This document shows positions 29,075 to 38,187 of a stretch of 64,000 nucleotides of DNA, in pieces (position 1 is the first letter of the stretch; every line of letters starts with the position of its first letter). The notes beneath the pieces were generated by a model, which was not told the DNA's origin, made no database searches, and saw only the letters and a list, made by a program, of their open reading frames with translations. Source of the DNA: Oceanospirillaceae bacterium (GTDB lineage: Bacteria > Pseudomonadota > Gammaproteobacteria > Pseudomonadales > Oceanobacteraceae); assembly GCA_024234265.1 (NCBI GenBank), contig JACKOM010000002.1, forward strand, positions 124,001-188,000, in the 5' to 3' direction. Position numbers and translations under genes: made by a program.

Positions 29075-29494
29075 ATGGATATTATCGATAAATATTTAAA
29101 ATTGGCTGGTGAGGGAAAATTTGAGGAGGGGTTGCCATTAATTGAAGAAATTCTTGAGCGCAATAAGTCTATCAGAACGAGCTGGTTCAACTATGGTATA
29201 TGTCTCTATGAATTAAAAAGGTTTGGTGAGGCAGCTACGGCATTTAATAAGGCATATGAGCTTAAACCGGAGGACGGTGGAGCCTTGTATCGTTGCTGTA
29301 TTTCCCTGGCAGCTAATGGCGATCATAAGGGATTACTTCAAATTTTCTTTAAGGAGTGTGAAAGAGATTCCTCAATGATCAATCTTTTTCTATCTGAGAA
29401 AGTATTTTCTAAATACTTTGAACATGAAGATTTCAAAGAGTTGGTTGAAAAATATAGGCATGCCAGGAAATATTGGTGGCAATTCTGGAAGTAA
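29075..29494 (+). CDS. Small TPR-repeat protein
   Basis: 139 residues. Two tetratricopeptide units are seen: residues about 3-34 (KFEEGLPLIEEILERN) and 36-70 (WFNYGICLYELKRFGEAATA), followed by a third degenerate helix pair. There is no signal peptide or membrane segment; the C-terminus ends in the aromatic stretch YWWQFWK. CAGGAT lies 8 bases before the ATG. It is AT-rich and enclosed by inverted repeat copies B and C, so it looks like cargo of a mobile unit. The partner protein is unknown. Confidence 0.7.
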   Translation: MDIIDKYLKLAGEGKFEEGLPLIEEILERNKSIRTSWFNYGICLYELKRFGEAATAFNKAYELKPEDGGALYRCCISLAANGDHKGLLQIFFKECERDSSMINLFLSEKVFSKYFEHEDFKELVEKYRHARKYWWQFWK

Positions 29495-29513
29495 ATACTT
29501 GATATTTTCCCCT

Positions 29514-29625
29514 AGTGATTCGCGTCACTGGGCCTGCGCTTTGCTGGCATCCATGCCAGCGGCGGGCTATATCGCTTTAAAAAACCGGCGCAGCAAGTTC
29601 GCATTAAGTGTTCTTAATCAACGTC
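29514..29625 (+). repeat. Dispersed multi-hairpin repeat, copy C (short)
   Basis: Contains hairpin GCTGGCAT-CC-ATGCCAGC (29543-29560) and the arm AAAAAACCGG with the shared tail. The left part is shorter than in the other copies and is replaced by a small AGTGA/TCACT hairpin (29514-29529). The core hairpin differs from copies A and B by three compensatory pairs. Confidence 0.85.
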
Positions 29626-29654
29626 GCAGATTTCAGCCTTTACGGACATTGAAT

Positions 29655-30560
29655 CTACTGCGGATTTTCAGGCGGATTAGCCTTTAATAAATCAATAAAA
29701 TCCTGCAGATAAGCTGGCAGCTCCTGCTTCAGGGTAACCGCATGCCAATGCCGCTGCGCCCATGGCACCTGCAAGGGGCGCAATACCACATCCCCCGTAT
29801 CTAACCAGCGTTTTGCCGCCCAGCGCGCCATGATGGTAATGCCCAAATTCGCGCTGCACCATTCTAAAATCGCTTCGGTGAGTGGCATTTCCGTCACATT
29901 CAATTTGCTGATTTGCGCCTCATTAAACAGGGCGCGTAATAAACGATTTTTACCTGAGTGGTACAGCATTAAATGCTGCTCAAGTAATTGTGCGGGCTGA
30001 ATAGATTGCGATTGGGCCAACGGGTGGTTGGGTGACATTAATACAACAATGTCGTCGTTAAATAACAGGTGGCTGTCGAATTTATCATTTGCCGCTGACA
30101 TGCGTATCGCAATATCTAATTCACCGGCGGTTAATTGCGCGGTGAGGTTGTTGTCGATTTCAGGTTCCAGATTAATACGCACATTGGGATGTGTTTGCCG
30201 GTAAAGGGGAATGACCCGCGGCAGCCAGTGGAAGGATGTATAACACTCAGTGGCGAGGCGTATGCACACATCTGTGCCCCGTTTCAGGTTATTTAAATCG
30301 CTGTGCATGTCGCCCAATTCATGCAGAATTTTTTCGGCGGCGGCCAATACCCTTTGCCCGGTTGGTGTGATCACCATTTTTTTGCCATGGCGATGGAACA
30401 GGCTGACAGCGAGGGTTTCTTCCAGCACCTTTAACTGGTGGCTTAATGCCGATTGGGTGAGGTGCAAACCCGTGGCGGCGGCAGAAAGGCTGCCGCTGCC
30501 GGCAATGGCCTGCACCAGGCGCAGGTGGCGAATTTCAAGGCGTTTTAACAGGGCTTCCAT
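29655..30560 (-). CDS. LysR-family regulator, MetR-like
   Basis: 301 residues. N-terminal helix-turn-helix (LRLVQAIAGSGSLSAAATGL and SALSHQLKVLEE, residues about 12-48), then a two-lobed effector domain. RLATECYTSFHWLPRVIPLY resembles the matching part of MetR, the homocysteine-responsive activator of methionine genes, so a MetR-type role is possible but not certain. It is divergent from a glutathione S-transferase gene, with 118 bases between, a classical LysR arrangement in which the regulator controls the neighbour and itself. Confidence 0.85.
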   Translation of the reverse strand: MEALLKRLEIRHLRLVQAIAGSGSLSAAATGLHLTQSALSHQLKVLEETLAVSLFHRHGKKMVITPTGQRVLAAAEKILHELGDMHSDLNNLKRGTDVCIRLATECYTSFHWLPRVIPLYRQTHPNVRINLEPEIDNNLTAQLTAGELDIAIRMSAANDKFDSHLLFNDDIVVLMSPNHPLAQSQSIQPAQLLEQHLMLYHSGKNRLLRALFNEAQISKLNVTEMPLTEAILEWCSANLGITIMARWAAKRWLDTGDVVLRPLQVPWAQRHWHAVTLKQELPAYLQDFIDLLKANPPENPQ

Positions 30561-30597
30561 GGTTTTGCCGCTCCCACAACCTATTAAACAGATTCAT

Positions 30598-30616
30598 CAT
30601 TATTACAAAAATAATG
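30598..30616. promoter_or_regulatory. Candidate LysR operator palindrome
   Basis: CATTATT-ACAAA-AATAATG, perfect 7-base arms, in the divergent LysR/GST gap and 38 bases before the regulator start. It fits the usual AT-rich T-N11-A type site. This is inferred from position and symmetry. Confidence 0.5.
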
Positions 30617-30678
30617 AGATGGCTTCACAGTTTGGGCGATTCTACACTGGCCGCGCACACTTCATAAAGGACTAGCCC

Positions 30679-31305
30679 ATGTACGCACTGTATTACCAAC
30701 CCTTTGCCTGCTCCTACGCGGTGCATATCGCGCTTGAAAAAATTGCCCAGCCGTTTGAATTGCATAAGGTGAATCTGAATAAAGGCGAGCAACAATCGGC
30801 GGCATTTTTAGCCATTAACCCCCAGGGGCAGGTGCCTGTGCTGCAATATAACGGGCAAACCCTGACCCAGGCCGGGGCGATTTTATTGCGCCTTGCGGAA
30901 CTGCACCCCGAAGCGGCCCTGCTGCCTGAAGCAAATTCTGCTTGCCGCAATGCGGCCATACAAAACCTGTTTTATATTTCGAGCACCCTGCACCCAACAT
31001 TTTCCCTGCTGTTTTACCCTGAACGCACCGCGGCCTCTGCCCGTGATGAAGTGAAAAACAACGCCCTGCAAAAAATACAGCGGCAACTGGTTTATGTAGA
31101 AGGCCTGTTAACAACACAGACTTTTTGCGCGGCTGAGCAGGCCTGTGCGCCGGATTATTTATTGCTGGCGATATTAAACTGGTGCAGGTTGTTTCAAATT
31201 CCCCTTAGCGAATTTCCCAACATTAAACGCTTTTTAGCGGCCATGAATGCCCTGCCGGAAGTGAAAAAAGCCATGGCGACGGAATTTCAGGCGATGGCGG
31301 CATAG
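30679..31305 (+). CDS. Glutathione S-transferase
   Basis: 208 residues. The N-terminal thioredoxin-like domain has the beta-class signature with Cys10 (QPFACSYAVH), a cis-Pro in GQVPVL and the glutathione-binding segment LTQAGAILLRL; a helical C-terminal domain follows. It conjugates or reduces electrophiles with glutathione in the cytosol. AAAGGA lies 10 bases before the ATG. It is divergent from the LysR gene, which probably regulates it, and closed by its own terminator. The specific substrate cannot be read from the sequence. Confidence 0.88.
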   Translation: MYALYYQPFACSYAVHIALEKIAQPFELHKVNLNKGEQQSAAFLAINPQGQVPVLQYNGQTLTQAGAILLRLAELHPEAALLPEANSACRNAAIQNLFYISSTLHPTFSLLFYPERTAASARDEVKNNALQKIQRQLVYVEGLLTTQTFCAAEQACAPDYLLLAILNWCRLFQIPLSEFPNIKRFLAAMNALPEVKKAMATEFQAMAA

Positions 31306-31367
31306 GTTTTGAATTTGGCGGAGGAAAGGCCAAGTTTTAAACGCGTTTAATGATGCATGATCAAAAT

Positions 31368-31399
31368 AAAACAGGGCCTCAAAAGAGGCCCTGTTTTTT
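31368..31399 (+). terminator. Terminator of the GST gene
   Basis: AACAGGGCCTC-AAAA-GAGGCCCTGTT with a T-run. Confidence 0.92.
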
Positions 31400-31558
31400 A
31401 GCAATTAATACTTGTGGATTTATTAAAAACTACGCTTACACTTTTGCTTCCAGCTTCCAGTCAGACCTAAACACAATAGCAACAACCAAAAATAGTGTAT
31501 TTTCATAGTGACAATATCCAAAATATAAATGTATCGAGCGTGATGGATTACCCATTAT

Positions 31559-31882
31559 TTAATGAGCGTTGTCTTCGCCAATCGGTAAAGCTTGCTCAAT
31601 AGCACTCACATAAACCCAACCTGAAATTTCAGTACCAATTTTTCCGGTATCGCGAATGATGGTGGCAATGCGTTCGACATCAGCCTCTTCACATACCAGC
31701 GATAGCTTCGCTTCAGAAATAACCAGTCGCGCTTCAGTCGAATAAGCCTGTTCAGATTCATCCAAGGGTTTGAGCGTGCCTTTGACATCTTGTAGCGTGA
31801 GATTGCGATAACCTGCATCGTTTAATGCGTCTATAACAGCGGTGGTACGAACGTGGTGTAAATAAGCCGTGATTAATTTCAT
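31559..31882 (-). CDS. PII-like protein of the metal-efflux operon
   Basis: 107 residues of the PII fold. The N-terminus MKLITAYLHHVRTTAVIDAL and the B-loop/C-terminal segment GTEISGWVYVSAIEQA are PII hallmarks, but the T-loop lacks the canonical uridylylated Tyr context. It is the last gene of the CzcCBA-type operon (60 bases after the pump gene). PII-like proteins at this position are known in other heavy-metal efflux operons and are regarded as not nitrogen-linked; a role in sensing or modulating the pump is an inference. Nothing firm is seen in the 250 bases between it and the converging GST gene besides that gene's terminator. Confidence 0.8.
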   Translation of the reverse strand: MKLITAYLHHVRTTAVIDALNDAGYRNLTLQDVKGTLKPLDESEQAYSTEARLVISEAKLSLVCEEADVERIATIIRDTGKIGTEISGWVYVSAIEQALPIGEDNAH

Positions 31883-31942
31883 GGTTTTACTCCGTAAAAT
31901 GCAGCCATCAAGATGATGGCTGCCAATTCATTAAGTTCTCAT

Positions 31943-34900
31943 TTAGGTTCTTTGAGGTGCGCGATACGCCATGCGATACAGCCCCGGCAACACTAATAAG
32001 GTGAGCAGCGTTGATGAAATAATTCCGCCAATCACCACGGTTGCTAAAGGGCGTTGTACTTCGGCACCAGTACCTGTGTTTAACGCCATCGGTAGAAAGC
32101 CGAGTGCAGCTACGAGCGCTACCATCAGGATCGGGCGTAACCGCATCATTGCGCCTTCGCTAATCGCTGTGTCGATGCTTTGGCCTTGCAATAATCCATC
32201 GCGGAAAGCGGACACCATCATCACTCCAGTGAGCACCGCCACACCGGACAAGGTGATAAAGCCAACGCCTGCGGTAATCGATAATGGAATGCCGCAAATC
32301 CACAATGAAATCACACCGCCCGTGAGCGCCAGAGGTACGCCACTAAATACCAGCGCAGCATCTTTTGCAGAACCAAAGGTCATCATTAGCAATGCAAAAA
32401 TCGCGAGCAGTGTCATGGGTACGAGTAAGGTCAAGCGTTTAGAGGCAGATTGCAGTTGCTCAAAAGTACCGCCGTAATGCACCCAATAACCGGGCGGCAA
32501 TTTGACTTGCTGTTCAATTTTTTGTTGAACCTCAGTAACAAAACCACCTAAATCGCGATCTTTCACATTGGCACTCACCACTAACCGACGCTTGCCATTT
32601 TCGCGGCTGATTTGGTTGGCCCCAGGAGCGATATTTAATTTCGCAACTTCACCGAGTGGTACGTAACCACCTTCATCCAGCGGGATTGGTAAACGTGCAA
32701 GTGCCGTAAGATCGTTGCGTAATTTTTCAGGCAAACGCACCACAATATCGAAGCGCTTGTCGCCATCAAAAATCTGCCCAGCATCTTCACCACCGGTGGC
32801 AATCGACAAAGTTTCCTGCACATCGGTCATGTTCAATCCATAACGCAGTAACGCTGGACGAATGGCTTCCACCGATAAAATGGGCAAGCCATCCACTTGC
32901 TCAACCTTCACACCATCAGCACCTTGAATGCCGTTCAGCACAGCGGCAATTTGATTGCCGGAGGCAAGTAATTGCTCAAGATCATCACCATAAATTTTAA
33001 TGCCGAGGTCAGAGCGCACACCGGAAATTAGTTCGTTAAAGCGCAGTTGAATGGGTTGACTGATTTCGTAAGCATTACCCGGTGCCAACGCTAATTTCTG
33101 TTCTATATCTTCAAGCAGCTGCGCTTTGGATTTATGGGGATCAGGCCAGTCTTCTTTATCTTTAAGCATGACGTAACCGTCAGAAATATTCGGGCCTTGT
33201 GGATCGCTGGCAACCTCAGATGTGCCTACGCGCGCAAAGACGGTTTTTATTTCGGGGAGCTGCATTAGCACGCGACCCACTTGAAACTCCATATCCAGTG
33301 ATTGCGTTAGGCTGGTACCGGGAATGCGGATGGATTGCACGGCAATATCACCTTCATCCAAATTAGGAATAAATTCGGTGCCCATGCGCGTTGCGATAAA
33401 ACCGGAAATAAAAATAAATACGATAGCGCTGCCGAGAATCGGTAAGCGTAAACGCAGTGCTATTTCGAGCACTCGGGTGTAACCCTGTTTAGCTTTGCGT
33501 ACGACAATACTGTCTTTCTCTTCGATGTGACCTGTTAGTAACAGCGCTACCGCAGCGGGCACAAATGTCAGTGACAAGATCAACGCGGCGATCAACGCCA
33601 TGATTACAGTGGTGGCCATAGGCGTGAACATTTTTCCTTCCACGCCTGTTAACGCGAGTATCGGTAGGTTCACTAAAATTACGACAAGCACGCTGATTAA
33701 ACTCGGCGTAAAGACTTCGCGGGTTGCACTGAACACCACTTGAAAACGCTCATCTAAATTTAAAGTGCGATTTAAATGATGTTGTCGTCCTGCCAGCCGC
33801 ATAATGCAGTTTTCAACAATGATGACCGCACCGTCCACAATCAAACCAAAATCCAATGCACCTAAACTCATTAAATTTGCGCTGACTTTTGCATGTACCA
33901 TGCCGGTCATAAGCATCAACATGGACAGTGGAATTACCATGGAGGTGAGTAGCGCTGCGCGTACATTGCCGAGCATGGCCAACAGCACGACCACAACCAG
34001 AATCGCACCTTCGAGTAAATTCTTTTGCACAGTCGCAATGGTTTTATTCACCAGAATTGTGCGGTCGTAAACGGGTTCAGCGGTTACACCTTGCGGAAGG
34101 GTTTTGTTAATTTCCACGAGCTTGGCGGATACAGCTTCGGACACGGTTCGGCTATTACCACCGAGCAACATCACCGCCGTACCCAGCACCGTTTCTTCAC
34201 CATCACGCGTAGCTGCACCGGTGCGTAGTTGTTTGCCAAAACTCACTTCCGCCACATCGCGAATCGTCACGGGTAACTTGCCGCGATGCGCCAGAATAAT
34301 TTGTTCGATGGAAGGAATATCGCTGACCTGACCCGGTGCACGAATTAAATATTGCTCACCATTTTTTTCGATATAACCTGCACCGACACTGACATTATTC
34401 TTCTTGAGCGCTTCAACCACATGCTCAAAGGTAACGCCATACGCCAGCAATTTTGCGGGATTCGGTGTGATATGAAATTGTTTTTCATAACCGCCAATGG
34501 TGTTGATTTCTGTTACGCCTGGCACCAGTCGCAATTGCGGACGAATCACCCAATCTTGCAAGGTACGCAATGCGGTTGCATCGTAGGCTTGGCCATTGGA
34601 TTGACGCGCTTTATTATCAGCGTGTACCGCGTAATGAAAAATTTCACCCAGTCCTGTTGCGACAGGCCCCATGCCCGGCTCAATACCTTGCGGCATTTGG
34701 CTTTTCGCTTGCTGTAAGCGTTCGTTGATAAGATTGCGCGCAAAATAAATATCCGTACCGTCTTTAAACACAACGGTGACTTGTGACAATGCATAACGAG
34801 AGAGTGAACGCGTTTCTTCCACATTCGGTAAACCGGCAATAGCCACTTCCACCAAATAGGTAATACGTTGCTCAACCTCCAGTGGTGAATATCCGGGCGC

Positions 34901-35056
34901 TTCAGTATTGATTTGCACTTGTACGTTAGTGATATCGGGTACGGCATCAATCGGTAAACGCTGGTAATTCCAGAGTCCGATAGCGGCAACCACTAACACT
35001 AAAAATAATACTAACCAGCGACGCGCAATCGAAAATTTTAGGAGTGCATCAATCAT
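31943..35056 (-). CDS. czcA: Heavy-metal RND efflux pump, CzcA family
   Basis: 1037-residue inner-membrane RND transporter that exports divalent metal ions with a proton gradient, in complex with the fusion protein and outer-membrane channel encoded just upstream. The TM4 signature is DFGLIVDGAVIIVEN, the type found in divalent-cation (Zn/Co/Cd/Ni) pumps rather than Cu/Ag pumps. FARVGTSEVASDPQGPNISD and the paired six-helix layout with two large periplasmic loops are present, and the length is normal. Starts 57 bases after the membrane-fusion gene. The precise metal cannot be read with certainty. Confidence 0.92.
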   Translation of the reverse strand: MIDALLKFSIARRWLVLFLVLVVAAIGLWNYQRLPIDAVPDITNVQVQINTEAPGYSPLEVEQRITYLVEVAIAGLPNVEETRSLSRYALSQVTVVFKDGTDIYFARNLINERLQQAKSQMPQGIEPGMGPVATGLGEIFHYAVHADNKARQSNGQAYDATALRTLQDWVIRPQLRLVPGVTEINTIGGYEKQFHITPNPAKLLAYGVTFEHVVEALKKNNVSVGAGYIEKNGEQYLIRAPGQVSDIPSIEQIILAHRGKLPVTIRDVAEVSFGKQLRTGAATRDGEETVLGTAVMLLGGNSRTVSEAVSAKLVEINKTLPQGVTAEPVYDRTILVNKTIATVQKNLLEGAILVVVVLLAMLGNVRAALLTSMVIPLSMLMLMTGMVHAKVSANLMSLGALDFGLIVDGAVIIVENCIMRLAGRQHHLNRTLNLDERFQVVFSATREVFTPSLISVLVVILVNLPILALTGVEGKMFTPMATTVIMALIAALILSLTFVPAAVALLLTGHIEEKDSIVVRKAKQGYTRVLEIALRLRLPILGSAIVFIFISGFIATRMGTEFIPNLDEGDIAVQSIRIPGTSLTQSLDMEFQVGRVLMQLPEIKTVFARVGTSEVASDPQGPNISDGYVMLKDKEDWPDPHKSKAQLLEDIEQKLALAPGNAYEISQPIQLRFNELISGVRSDLGIKIYGDDLEQLLASGNQIAAVLNGIQGADGVKVEQVDGLPILSVEAIRPALLRYGLNMTDVQETLSIATGGEDAGQIFDGDKRFDIVVRLPEKLRNDLTALARLPIPLDEGGYVPLGEVAKLNIAPGANQISRENGKRRLVVSANVKDRDLGGFVTEVQQKIEQQVKLPPGYWVHYGGTFEQLQSASKRLTLLVPMTLLAIFALLMMTFGSAKDAALVFSGVPLALTGGVISLWICGIPLSITAGVGFITLSGVAVLTGVMMVSAFRDGLLQGQSIDTAISEGAMMRLRPILMVALVAALGFLPMALNTGTGAEVQRPLATVVIGGIISSTLLTLLVLPGLYRMAYRAPQRT

Positions 35057-35113
35057 GATGATGTCTCCTTGGAAATTATTTCAATTGCACATGAATTAAA
35101 AACGATGCAGAAA

Positions 35114-36118
35114 TTATTCATGTTCAGCACCATCCTTGCCCAGCTCAGCTTTAATAATAAAACTGTTTTTACTGGCATAGGTTTCACCTGCTTTAACACC
35201 GGCTAAGACTTCAGTGAATTCACCATCAGTGCGACCCAGTTTTACAGCGCGTGGCTCAAAGCCCTCTTTTTCTTTTACGAATACGACTGGTTTGCCTTCG
35301 TGATCTTGCAACGCTTCATTGCGAATCGCTAACGCTACCGATTTTTTTGCCATCATTAAATCAGCATTAACAAAGAGTCCGGGCGTCCATTGGCGTTCGG
35401 TATTATTTAACAACACACGCGCACTCAAGGATTGATTGCCACTGGTACCCAATGCAGCTATGGCAACAATTTCACCTGCGGCAGTAATATCATTCGCGGG
35501 GTTGCCGATACGCACCGCTTGGCCAACATGGACTTTTCCTGCATCGCGCGGGAACACTGCAACATCAATCCACACCGTGGAAAGATCCACAATCACAAAC
35601 GCGGTTTTGTCATTAGTTTGTTCACCGACATTGATATTTCTTTCTGCAACAACCCCGGTTAATGCAGACGTAATTGAATAGGTTTTAAGGCTTTCATTAC
35701 TTTCAACGGTTGCGAGAATTTCACCTTCACGAACACTATCACCCAGTTTTTTATTGACACTACGAACCGTACCAACAAAGCGTGCGCCCACACGTTGTAC
35801 TTTTTCACCATTTGCTTCTACGGTGCCGTAAAACGCTAAGGTTTCGTGGATGCTGGCTGGCCCAACTTTCGCCAGTTCTATCGCCGCTGTTTTTAATTGC
35901 GCATCAGACAGTGCTGCGGCTTTTTCTTCATGTTCGTCATCATCGTGTGCTTTTTCCTTCGCTGTGGGCGCAGATGTTTTTGATTCTTCTTTCGCCGCAT
36001 TCGCTACTGCAATTCCAACGATTGCAATTGCCACAAGACTTAATTGCACAACGCTTTTTACAGACAGTTTTTTTGTAATTGCCATTAAAAATAATTGTGT
36101 TGGTAAAAATAATTTCAT
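35114..36118 (-). CDS. czcB: Membrane fusion protein of the CzcCBA-type pump
   Basis: 334 residues. N-terminal anchor (VVQLSLVAIAIVGIAVANA), then an acidic/histidine stretch AHDDDEHEEKAA that may bind metal, a lipoyl/barrel-sandwich region (VGARFVGTVRSVNKKLGDSV) and the usual beta-barrel end (FEPRAVKLGRTDGEFTEVL). It bridges pump and outer-membrane channel in the periplasm. The ATG at 36118 overlaps the stop of the upstream gene (ATGA), which supports this start by coupling; a second Met at 36085 is possible. Confidence 0.88.
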   Translation of the reverse strand: MKLFLPTQLFLMAITKKLSVKSVVQLSLVAIAIVGIAVANAAKEESKTSAPTAKEKAHDDDEHEEKAAALSDAQLKTAAIELAKVGPASIHETLAFYGTVEANGEKVQRVGARFVGTVRSVNKKLGDSVREGEILATVESNESLKTYSITSALTGVVAERNINVGEQTNDKTAFVIVDLSTVWIDVAVFPRDAGKVHVGQAVRIGNPANDITAAGEIVAIAALGTSGNQSLSARVLLNNTERQWTPGLFVNADLMMAKKSVALAIRNEALQDHEGKPVVFVKEKEGFEPRAVKLGRTDGEFTEVLAGVKAGETYASKNSFIIKAELGKDGAEHE

Positions 36119-37416
36119 GGGGAGACCTCGGAATTTTTTGCGGTGGTGGCAGTGCCACTGAGTCGTTCGATTTCAGCGCGCAGCAAATGCGCATTGGCAG
36201 CGGCATCAATCAATGCGGCTTCTGCTTCAAGTAATTCGTGTTGTGCGGTGCTGAGTTCGAGGTAGCCATAACGCCCTTTTTCAAAGGCAGTGCGCGTACC
36301 ACTCACCGCTTTTTTCAATTGAGGAATAACATCGTTGCGCAAACTCGTGACTTCAAAAATCGCCGCCTGACGCTCTTGATAGAGTCCGACTACTTGCGCA
36401 CGAAGTTGTAGTAATGCTGTCTCACGTTCGTTATCAACTCCCAATCGGTTGGCTTTAGCCGTGGCTACTTCACCGGCAGCTCGGCTTCCACCAAACAGCG
36501 GCACACTAACGCCGACAACCAAGGCTGAATCTTTGCTGGCTTGTAAGCGGCGTATACCGGCATTCCACTCAAGATCTGCTTTGCGTTGGCTCAGTGCCAA
36601 ACGCAATTCGGCATCGCGTAAGCGCGCTTCGCTGGCGAAGAGTTGAGCATCGGGGTTATTGGCAAGGCCATTCAGCAAATCGTTGAGTGAGGGAGAATCA
36701 CCGAGGCTCAGTAGATCGGCATTCACCGACGTAAACGAGGGTTCGGTGACCGCCCACAATGCAGACAGTTTGATTTTGGCAGTATCAAAACCCAGCTCGG
36801 CCTGACGCAATTCAATTGCCATACGCGACTGATTGGCTTGGGCGCGCGCCAGTTCTGCATCGGGTGTATTACCCGCATCAACTCGGCGTTTAATGTACTG
36901 AGTGGTTTCGGTGGCCAAGGCCAAGGTGGATTGTTGTAAGGTAAGATGTTGTTGCGCCGTGGCAACTTCAATAAACCGGCGAGTGACTTCTGCCAATAAA
37001 TCCAGCTCAACAATACGTTGTTGTACAGCCAATTCTTGCTGGCGTTCAGTGACTAAGCCCATGCGCGCATCGCGCTTATCACCTAACTCAATCACTGAGG
37101 ATAAGGCGAGCGTAAACTCAGCACCCTTGATGCCTTTATAATCGCCACTGCCTGCGGCATTTTCCAGCGTGGAGCCTAAATACAAGGCTGGTTTTAACCC
37201 GGCGGTTTGCAACTCTCCTTCCAAGGCTTGGCGACGAAATTGGAAACTGCTGAGCTGCGGGTTGTGCGCAAGTGTTGCGGTAATAGCATCGCGCAATGAC
37301 AATTTACTGGTAGAAATAATGTTTGTATCTGCCGTGGATTGGGCAGCTACAGGTAAAACAAACGAACAAGACAATAAGGTCGCAATCAGTGCGAACCTAA
37401 CTCGAAAAAAAGACAT
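36115..37416 (-). CDS. czcC: Outer-membrane efflux channel, CzcC/TolC family
   Basis: 433 residues from the ATG at 37416, preceded by TTGGAG at good spacing; the frame extends 12 bases further to a TTG. Signal peptide with cleavage near VAAQS, then two TolC repeats of paired helices (the segments LSLRDAITATLAHNPQLSSF and LRDAELRLALSQRKADLEWN). It forms the outer-membrane exit of the tripartite metal pump. First of the three structural genes. Confidence 0.88.
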   Translation of the reverse strand: MSFFRVRFALIATLLSCSFVLPVAAQSTADTNIISTSKLSLRDAITATLAHNPQLSSFQFRRQALEGELQTAGLKPALYLGSTLENAAGSGDYKGIKGAEFTLALSSVIELGDKRDARMGLVTERQQELAVQQRIVELDLLAEVTRRFIEVATAQQHLTLQQSTLALATETTQYIKRRVDAGNTPDAELARAQANQSRMAIELRQAELGFDTAKIKLSALWAVTEPSFTSVNADLLSLGDSPSLNDLLNGLANNPDAQLFASEARLRDAELRLALSQRKADLEWNAGIRRLQASKDSALVVGVSVPLFGGSRAAGEVATAKANRLGVDNERETALLQLRAQVVGLYQERQAAIFEVTSLRNDVIPQLKKAVSGTRTAFEKGRYGYLELSTAQHELLEAEAALIDAAANAHLLRAEIERLSGTATTAKNSEVSP

Positions 37417-37504
37417 CGTGGACTCCAACTAATGCGCAGATGCGCAAACACACCAACGTCCTTATCGCAACGCGAACAAAGACCTGTGGCAGAATCAATA
37501 AAAC

Positions 37505-37918
37505 TTAGTGGGAGTGTGCAGGTGGAGCGCGCAGTGGCGGACGTAAGCCTGTTACGGTTAACCAAAAAGAGGGAGTTTTAGAGAGTGCATAACGCTGGCC
37601 GCGAACAATTGGCCAAATGATTGCTAGTAGAAAAAGTGCTGCTAAAAAGGGTAAGTCGAGGTTGGTAACTTTAAGAGCGCTGATTTGTGGTTTGGTATCA
37701 ATATCCTTATTACCAACATTATCATCGTCATTATGGCTACTGAGTAAATCGAAACGCACTGAAACCGGTGGTTCCATACCATCATAGCAATAATGCCTAT
37801 GCATACCGCTTGCGCTGGCAAATAGCCAGAACAGGAGCGCCGCGTAAACACATGCTTTGTGGTGGAACCGTTTTCTCACAGTCAGATCCTGATAAATAAC
37901 CTGTGTAGGGTAAAGCAC
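37505..37918 (-). CDS. Small membrane protein with an RAPP tail, upstream of the efflux operon
   Basis: 137 residues, with a signal-anchor-like segment (ACVYAALLFWLFASASG, about 23-39) followed by His-rich HRHYCYDG, a second hydrophobic segment (LPFLAALFLLAIIWPIV, about 90-106) and a tail ending LRAPPAHSH. The tail and layout recall DUF2946-like proteins found near metal-resistance genes. The His/Cys stretch could bind metal. It lies 88 bases before czcC on the same strand and is probably the first gene of the operon. The 270 bases between it and the TRIC gene hold no gene; the heptamer block is at their end. Confidence 0.6.
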   Translation of the reverse strand: MLYPTQVIYQDLTVRKRFHHKACVYAALLFWLFASASGMHRHYCYDGMEPPVSVRFDLLSSHNDDDNVGNKDIDTKPQISALKVTNLDLPFLAALFLLAIIWPIVRGQRYALSKTPSFWLTVTGLRPPLRAPPAHSH

Positions 37919-38155
37919 CTATGCCACTAAATGCTAGCCATTCTCAATAATAACCGCAAAACTATTTCTCAAAGGAGAGATAAAGCAAAACACCGTTGTC
38001 ATTTTTTGATGGCCCAACCCCAATGGGGAAACTTAAACCGGACACCATTTGCCAGCCCGAAGCATAATTTTTAGCAAACCTAAACCCAGGATTTACAAAG
38101 GCGGCATCGTCCCACACTTTTGAGCTATCGGGCTGAACTGCCTGCGCGTATCATG

Positions 38156-38187
38156 CTTCCAGCGTCCAGCGTCCAGCGTCCAGCGTC
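38156..38187. repeat. Heptamer tandem repeat, second block
   Basis: CTTCCAG followed by three perfect CGTCCAG units and a partial CGTC, directly touching the stop codon of the minus-strand TRIC gene. Same unit as the block at 20381-20422. Confidence 0.88.

Noticed and set aside
31559..31882. Classical nitrogen-regulatory PII (GlnB/GlnK)
   Set aside because: The T-loop tyrosine context is missing and the gene sits in a metal-efflux operon, with no amtB nearby.
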